Source of the DNA: Rhodobiaceae bacterium
GTDB lineage: Bacteria > Pseudomonadota > Alphaproteobacteria > Rhizobiales > Tepidamorphaceae
DNA length: 64,000 bases
Reading direction: 5' to 3'
Assembly: GCA_020637985.1 (NCBI GenBank)
Contig: JACKJK010000009.1
Span: 10,001 to 74,000 of the forward strand
The position numbers and the translations under genes were made by a program. The notes beneath the pieces were generated by a model. That model did no database searches. It saw only the letters and a list, made by a program, of their open reading frames with translations, and had not been told where the DNA came from. Numbering within the stretch: position 1 is the stretch's first letter; the number at the start of each line of letters is the position of its first letter. Of this stretch, positions 59,163 to 64,000 are shown piece by piece.

Positions 59163-60965
59163 TCACAGCCGGATTTCACCGCCCTCGATCCTCCCGAACA
59201 GGTCGGCGTCGAGCGGCTCGAATGTCATCGATTCGGGATCGTCCAGGAAGACAGGGTCGCCGGCAAGGCGCGGATCGAAGCCCTGGTTGCGCAGATCAGC
59301 CCGCAACACCTTGAACGTCGTCGTCGTGGCAAGCGTCCCCATGGTGCGCAGGAAGACCGGGCGCGCGTAGGCGGGTAACTGGCGTGCGATGTAGCTGCGC
59401 AGGCCGGCAAGATCGATTTCGCCATCGCAGACGATCGCCGCCATCCCCGCGCGTCCGTCGTGGCCGCGCACCCGCACGCCATAGACGCACGCCGCGCGCA
59501 CGCCCGGATAGGCCAGGATCACCTCTTCGACTTCGGTGGTGGAAACGTTCTCCCCCTTCCACCGGAAGGTGTCCCCGATCCGGTCGACGAAGTAGACGTA
59601 GCCGCGCTCGTCGCGGCGCATGATGTCGCCGGTGCGGTACCAGGCATCTCCGGGCTCGAAAACATCGCGCAGGATCTTGCGCTGCGTGTCCGCGTCGCTG
59701 GCATAGCCCTCGAACCTCTGCACGCTCCGCGACCGGGGCGTCGTGATCTTGCCGATGACCTCGCCAGCCTCGCCGGGCGCGCACTCGACGCACCGGCCAT
59801 CGGCGCCGCGGACCGGGTACTCGGCGTCCACGTCGAACCGCACGATGCGCGTCGACACCCATCGGTCCAGCCACCACAGGATTCGCCCCGCCGCGCCCGG
59901 CTTGCCGTCGAGGTTGAACAGCACCACGTTGCCCTCGGTCGCCCCGTACCATTCGATGATCCGGCCGGGGCGGAAGCGCGTCCCGAAGTCTCTCCAGATG
60001 TCGCGCCTGAGGCCGTTTCCGGTGCAGAACCGGACGGCATGGCGTGTCTCGGCATGGCTGGTCGGCGCCTCCAGCAGGTAGCGGCACATTTCACCGATGT
60101 ACTGGAAGCAGGTGCAATCGTTGTCGACCACGTCATCCCAGAATCGCCGCGCCGAGAACCTGTCGGCGATGACCGCCGAGCCACCGCTCGCCAGCGCCAT
60201 GCCGATCCCGGCGACCCCCGCCGCGGTGTGATAGAGCGGTTGCGCGAGATAGAGCCGGTCGTTGCCTCGCATGCCGCACATGGCCGAAAATACGTGCATC
60301 ATTCCCAGCGCACGATAGTGCGTGATCCTGGCTGCCTTCGGCATCCCCGTCGTGCCGCTGGTGAAGATGTAGAGCGCCGGATCGTCGACGGTCAGCGCCG
60401 GCAGTTCACCTGCTACAAGATCGGCCGGCGGCTGCGCGGCGACGCCATCCTCCAGCGACCGGGCGCCTGAATGCCGCCCGGAAATCCAGGGCTGCGGCCA
60501 AGATTGCATGTGCCGCGCGGCGCTTTCGTAGGCATCCAGGAACTCCGGTGCGACAATCGCATGGCGGCACGGCACCCGGTTCAGGCAATGGGCCAGCGCG
60601 CGCCCGGCGAGGTGCGTGTTGACCAGGGCGACACACCCTCCCGCCCGCACGATGCCGAGCCATACGGCGACGTACTCCGGGCAGTTGCCCATCATCAGCG
60701 CGACGCACGCGCCCTTTTCGAGGCCGAGCTCGCCGGCCCACCTGGCATACTGGTTGGCTCGTTCGTGCAGTTGCCGGTAGCTGAAGGTCTGCTCCCGAGC
60801 GATCAGCGCCGGCCGCGCACCGTGGCGTGCCGCCTGGTCACGGACGAAATCCCCAAGCGTGTGGCGCGGATGGCGGGTGAGCGACGCTGTGCGCGCCAGC
60901 GCACGTCCCACCGCGCGCAGATACGTGATCTCGCTGCCGATCCGCCCGATGATCCCCATGGCCAT
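59163..60965 (-). CDS. Long-chain acyl-CoA synthetase, FATP/FadD6-like
   Basis: Very-long or long-chain fatty acyl-CoA synthetase of 600 residues, of the type related to animal fatty-acid transport proteins. The ATP/AMP signature is YIFTSGTTGMPKAARITHYR, the second motif is EWYGATEGNVVLFN, and the hinge is YVYFVDRIGDTFRWKGENVSTTEVEEV. It should activate fatty acids at the membrane during uptake. The start at 60965 (MAMGIIGRIGSEITYL) agrees with homologues. It is divergent from tusA and upstream of the DUF924 gene. Confidence 0.93.
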   Translation of the reverse strand: MAMGIIGRIGSEITYLRAVGRALARTASLTRHPRHTLGDFVRDQAARHGARPALIAREQTFSYRQLHERANQYARWAGELGLEKGACVALMMGNCPEYVAVWLGIVRAGGCVALVNTHLAGRALAHCLNRVPCRHAIVAPEFLDAYESAARHMQSWPQPWISGRHSGARSLEDGVAAQPPADLVAGELPALTVDDPALYIFTSGTTGMPKAARITHYRALGMMHVFSAMCGMRGNDRLYLAQPLYHTAAGVAGIGMALASGGSAVIADRFSARRFWDDVVDNDCTCFQYIGEMCRYLLEAPTSHAETRHAVRFCTGNGLRRDIWRDFGTRFRPGRIIEWYGATEGNVVLFNLDGKPGAAGRILWWLDRWVSTRIVRFDVDAEYPVRGADGRCVECAPGEAGEVIGKITTPRSRSVQRFEGYASDADTQRKILRDVFEPGDAWYRTGDIMRRDERGYVYFVDRIGDTFRWKGENVSTTEVEEVILAYPGVRAACVYGVRVRGHDGRAGMAAIVCDGEIDLAGLRSYIARQLPAYARPVFLRTMGTLATTTTFKVLRADLRNQGFDPRLAGDPVFLDDPESMTFEPLDADLFGRIEGGEIRL

Positions 60966-61111
60966 CTCTCGCCCGCGTCGTCTTCCGGTTTCGCGGTCAC
61001 GCGATTGTGCAGGAATTCCCCGGAAATGACACACGCCGGCTCACCTGCGCCGGTTGCGCTGTGCCGATGGATGCCGTATCGGCTGACCGGTCGGCAAGGG
61101 GAGAGACACCG

Positions 61112-61351
61112 ATGGCGCAAGAACTCGACGTTTCCGGTCTTCTGTGTCCGCTGCCCGTGCTCAAGGCGCGCAAGGCGCTTCAGTCCCTCAAGATCGGCGA
61201 TGTACTCAAGGTCATCGCCACCGACCCGGCGGCGGCAATCGACATTCCCCACTTCTGCAACGAAGCAGGCCACGAACTCGTCTCCAGCACAAAGGCCGGC
61301 GAGCAACTGGTCTTCGAGATTCGCCGCGGCGAACGCGCCCGCCCCGCCTGA
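61112..61351 (+). CDS. TusA family sulfur carrier protein
   Basis: A 79-residue SirA/TusA protein that carries persulfide on a single cysteine. The motif LCPLPVLKARKAL contains that cysteine (C12), and the second half, IATDPAAAIDIPHFCNEAGHEL, is typical. In Escherichia coli TusA feeds tRNA thiolation; without the partner tus genes here the target is uncertain. AAGGGGAGAG stands about seven bases before the ATG; the frame is open upstream. It converges on the carboxypeptidase gene with four bases between stops. Confidence 0.94.
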   Translation: MAQELDVSGLLCPLPVLKARKALQSLKIGDVLKVIATDPAAAIDIPHFCNEAGHELVSSTKAGEQLVFEIRRGERARPA

Positions 61352-61355
61352 CCGT

Positions 61356-62684
61356 TCAGCGCTCCGGTCTGCGCGGCGGCAGCGGTATGCTCGGCCGCAG
61401 CAACGCGGCAGCATCGTTGTTGGCAAGGCTCGATGCCGCAACCGCCGGCGCAGCAGCGGCCTGCGCAGCAGCCGGCGCGTTGCCGCCCGTGGCCACCGTC
61501 ACGGTGCGTGGCGGAAACGGAATGCTGCGCGGCAGCGTCATGCTGGCGAGCGGGTCTGCCGGAAGCAGGCCATTGGCGTTGACCGGCGCCCCCGTCGCGG
61601 GCCCGGCAAGCAGGGCGGCGATGCGCTCTGCCCGGCTCGACGCGCGGCGCGAACTGACCTGGATTGCGGCAACGCCGCGCCGCGACATCGGATCGACCTC
61701 CTCGGAATCCTCGACATCCGCGTCGCCCTGCGCGATCGGCACCTCGAACCCGTAGGAGGCAATCGAACCGGGGATGGGGGGACGCTGCGAGCGCGGCTTG
61801 CACAGGTAGGGGCGCATGTCGAACGGTTCCGCCCCGCGCCCGCGATAGGATTCGATCGAGCCGTACCTGCCGCTGGTGAACCCGCGCATGCCGTCGAACC
61901 CGTTTTCCAGCAGATGCGCCGCGACCAGCGCGCGATACGACCCGTTTGGCGCGCCCAGCACCACGGCAATGTATTCCCGCCCGCCGCGCTTGGCCGAAGC
62001 CACGAGATTGTAGCCGCCCGAACAGATGTAACCGGTCTTCATGCCGGTCGCGCCGGGGTAGCGCCCGACCAGCCGGTTGTGCGTCCGCAGAACCCGTTTG
62101 CCGACCTTGATGGACGGCACCGAGAACAGGAATTCGTATTGCGGGAATTCGTGCAGGATGGCACGTGCCAGCACCGCCATGTCGCGCGCGCTCGTATACT
62201 GGTTGGGATCGTGCAGCCCGTGCGGGTTGACGAAATGCGTCGCGTTCATGCCGAGCCGGCCGGCCGTCCGGTTCATCAACTCCACGAAGGCCGGCTCGCT
62301 GCCGCCAACGGTTTCGCCCACCGCTACGGCGATGTCGTTGGCCGACTTCACGATCAGCATCTTCAACGCGCTCGACAAGGTGATGCGCGTGCCGACCGGA
62401 AAACCCATCTTGCTCGGCGGATTGTCGAGTGCGTTCTTCGAAATCTGGACGGGCGAATCCGGCGCGAGTTGCCCGGCCCGAATGGCCGAGAAGGCGAGAT
62501 AGGCCGTCATCAGTTTCGTGATCGACGCCGGGTGCCAGCGGTCGAATGCGCGATGCGCATAGAGCACCTCGCCGGTTGCCGCGTCCACGAGGATCGCCGG
62601 GGCAGCACGCGCCGGCCCGCCGGCAGCGGCAAGGCCGCAGGCAAGACAAACAGCGACAAGAGCCGCGTTCAGGCAGCGCAACAT
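61356..62684 (-). CDS. D-alanyl-D-alanine carboxypeptidase (PBP5/6 class, S11)
   Basis: Periplasmic serine peptidase that trims the terminal D-Ala from peptidoglycan stem peptides. A signal peptide (about 1-28) is followed by the penicillin-binding domain with SITK (S54, K57), the SAN triad motif in VKSANDIAVAVGE, and KTG in GMKTGYICSGGYN. Beyond about residue 265 the usual PBP5 C-terminal domain and amphipathic anchor are replaced by a long Ala/Pro-rich tail ending in RPSIPLPPRRPER. That tail is frequent in alphaproteobacterial members. The start is chosen for its signal peptide; the ribosome site is weak. Confidence 0.92.
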   Translation of the reverse strand: MLRCLNAALVAVCLACGLAAAGGPARAAPAILVDAATGEVLYAHRAFDRWHPASITKLMTAYLAFSAIRAGQLAPDSPVQISKNALDNPPSKMGFPVGTRITLSSALKMLIVKSANDIAVAVGETVGGSEPAFVELMNRTAGRLGMNATHFVNPHGLHDPNQYTSARDMAVLARAILHEFPQYEFLFSVPSIKVGKRVLRTHNRLVGRYPGATGMKTGYICSGGYNLVASAKRGGREYIAVVLGAPNGSYRALVAAHLLENGFDGMRGFTSGRYGSIESYRGRGAEPFDMRPYLCKPRSQRPPIPGSIASYGFEVPIAQGDADVEDSEEVDPMSRRGVAAIQVSSRRASSRAERIAALLAGPATGAPVNANGLLPADPLASMTLPRSIPFPPRTVTVATGGNAPAAAQAAAAPAVAASSLANNDAAALLRPSIPLPPRRPER

Positions 62685-62892
62685 GATCCGCAAAGACAGG
62701 CCTCTCTCTGCTCGCCGGGCCGTTTCCGGCCTCGGTCTCGCGGCATCGCCCGCGACAGTGTCACGGGCAGCCTGAAAGGACCGGCGGCACGACATCGCCA
62801 CGCAGCGCCCTTGCCCGGCTGCCACGCCGAAGCAGCCAAGACATAACGTGTTCGCCTGTCTTCCGCAAAGGGAGAGCCAGATTCAATCCCGC

Positions 62893-64000
62893 TCAGGCCG
62901 CGTCGGCCTGCCTGAACCGATCGATGCCAGGCAGGTCCTCCGGCGCCTGGTCCTCGATGATCGTGCGCATCGTCACCGCGTCGAGCGGCAAACGGATAAC
63001 GAGTTCATTGAGGTCGCTCTTGGCGCCGCCGTGAGACCGCAGCACGCCCCCCCTGCACTGGCCGGCGACGCGGCTGAGCGCGCCGATCAGGATCGGCGCT
63101 TCGGGGCTGTCGCTGGCATGCAGGATCTGCTTGGGGTCGCTCGCCCTGACCTCCCTGATCGCGAATTGCGCATTCTCCGCATCGAGGATCGCGCCCTGGA
63201 CGAAGAGGACGGGATCCTCCTGCAGCGAGCGCGCCCACACCGCTGACAGCGCGAGCTGGAAAATCTTGCGCAGCTGCCCGGTGTTGCCGATCAGCGGAGG
63301 CAGTGAATTGTGCCGCAGGTTGTTCTGGCCGATTCCTTCCTTGCGCATCATCTCGCCAAGCCACGACGTGATCAGCATTTCGGGCATGATCGTCACCGGG
63401 CTTCCCGACGACTCCGCTGACGTCTTGTCGAGCAGGATGATGCAGGCTTCGAACAGTTGCCGGTACTCGCCGATCCGGTGCTCGGACTGGCGCAGCCGCT
63501 GTTCGACTTCCCCTCGGCGCTCGGTCTCCGCGCGCATGTCTGCGACCAGGTCGGAAACGTCGACCAGCACCATCATGTATCCACGCAAGGTTCCGTCGTG
63601 CCGCTCCAGCCCCGCGCACGATATCAGGCAGGGCACGCGCTCGCTTGCCGTGACGATCTCGCAGGATCCGTCGAAGTCTCCCTCCGCCAGAAGGGCCTTG
63701 AAGGATGTGGCCCTGCCGTCGACGCGCAGCCCGCCGCCATCGATGACCTTCGCGATCTCGACATCCGATTCGACCCCGAACAGATCCAGCGCAGCCGCAT
63801 TGGCGCTGGTGATGAAACCGTGTTCGGAAACGCTGATGGCGGGAATCGGCAGATCGTCGGACGCCGCTTCGCCGGCTCCGCCATGCTCGTCGCCGCTCGC
63901 CGCCATGACGAACAGAAGGTCTCCGGCGGCGTCCGCGAGCAGTCCCAGTTCATGGCCGACGGTCCTGGGCACCCAGCGCTTGATCGCTTCCTCGGGGTCG
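62893..64000 (-). CDS. PAS-domain protein, degenerate histidine-kinase-like (5' end outside window)
   Basis: At least 368 residues, open to the window edge, so the N-terminus is missing. A PAS domain occupies roughly 45-155 of the visible part (IPAISVSEHGFITSANAAALDLFGVE to GYMMVLVDVSDLV), followed by a coiled coil (ADMRAETERRGEVEQRLRQSEHRI). The C-terminal half resembles a dimerisation plus ATPase module (PPLIGNTGQLRKIFQLALSAVWA, ending ELVIRLPLD). However, it lacks a phospho-acceptor H-box, the N-box asparagine and clear glycine boxes, so it is probably catalytically dead. It could be a partner or regulator in a signalling pathway. Confidence 0.65.
   Translation of the reverse strand, partial: DPEEAIKRWVPRTVGHELGLLADAAGDLLFVMAASGDEHGGAGEAASDDLPIPAISVSEHGFITSANAAALDLFGVESDVEIAKVIDGGGLRVDGRATSFKALLAEGDFDGSCEIVTASERVPCLISCAGLERHDGTLRGYMMVLVDVSDLVADMRAETERRGEVEQRLRQSEHRIGEYRQLFEACIILLDKTSAESSGSPVTIMPEMLITSWLGEMMRKEGIGQNNLRHNSLPPLIGNTGQLRKIFQLALSAVWARSLQEDPVLFVQGAILDAENAQFAIREVRASDPKQILHASDSPEAPILIGALSRVAGQCRGGVLRSHGGAKSDLNELVIRLPLDAVTMRTIIEDQAPEDLPGIDRFRQADAA

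Overview
The window is GC-rich chromosomal DNA, almost fully coding, with short intergenic gaps and many 4-base gene overlaps. Gene content and order point to an alphaproteobacterium of the order Hyphomicrobiales (Rhizobiales). The evidence is lysC-ptsP-prfA-prmC on one strand, argJ next to a parvulin and secA, a bolA/J-domain/cobS/cobT block, a DUF4167 protein, CarD, an RpoH-type sigma factor, and an S4 protein coupled to a Suv3-type helicase. The genus cannot be read from the sequence. I saw no rRNA, tRNA, CRISPR array, insertion sequence, prophage or plasmid gene.

Layout. 1-7.8 kb: M23 peptidase (cut by the left edge), MmcQ/YjbR protein, ClpB, DUF4167 protein, PrmC and release factor 1. 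7.8-18.8 kb: PtsP, aspartate kinase, UbiG, HIT protein, a four-gene minus-strand operon (comF, grxC, nitrilase, DUF1178), a methyltransferase, a YbjN protein, a lone Flp pilin, then MutT and ArgJ. 18.8-32 kb: parvulin, SecA, an SLC13 permease followed by a tandem palindromic repeat, L,D-transpeptidase, AccA, XerD with a tiny membrane protein in front, AroK, AroB and a CorC-type protein. 32-41.4 kb: DoxX, BolA, J-domain protein, CobS, CobT, a phytase-like esterase, a predicted outer-membrane barrel with a C-terminal Hint domain, a VUT transporter, L28 and a DUF3108 protein. 41.4-49.7 kb: an 811-base non-coding stretch, Suv3-like helicase, S4 protein, ferredoxin FdxA, CarD, RpoH-type sigma factor and M48 protease. 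49.7-64 kb: DUF3772 mechanosensitive channel, CAP lipoprotein, acyl-CoA synthetase, GNAT protein, chemotaxis receptor, DUF924 protein, FATP-like acyl-CoA synthetase, TusA, D,D-carboxypeptidase and a PAS protein cut by the right edge.

How the genes fit together. Most are housekeeping. They cover translation termination (prfA, prmC), protein quality control and export (clpB, rpoH, secA, parvulin, M48), and cell-wall maturation (M23, L,D-transpeptidase, D,D-carboxypeptidase). Others serve amino acid and aromatic synthesis (lysC, argJ, aroKB), cobalamin synthesis (cobST), fatty acid and ubiquinone metabolism, and regulation (carD, ptsP).

The most unusual gene is the barrel-Hint protein at 37644-39083. 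Its C-terminus is a complete self-processing-type Hint domain ending in Val-His-Asn-Lys. Also worth attention are the S4 protein that seems to start at a CTG inside the helicase stop, the palindromic repeats at 24.7 kb, a promoter about 400 bases ahead of carD, and a histidine-kinase-like protein that has lost its catalytic motifs.
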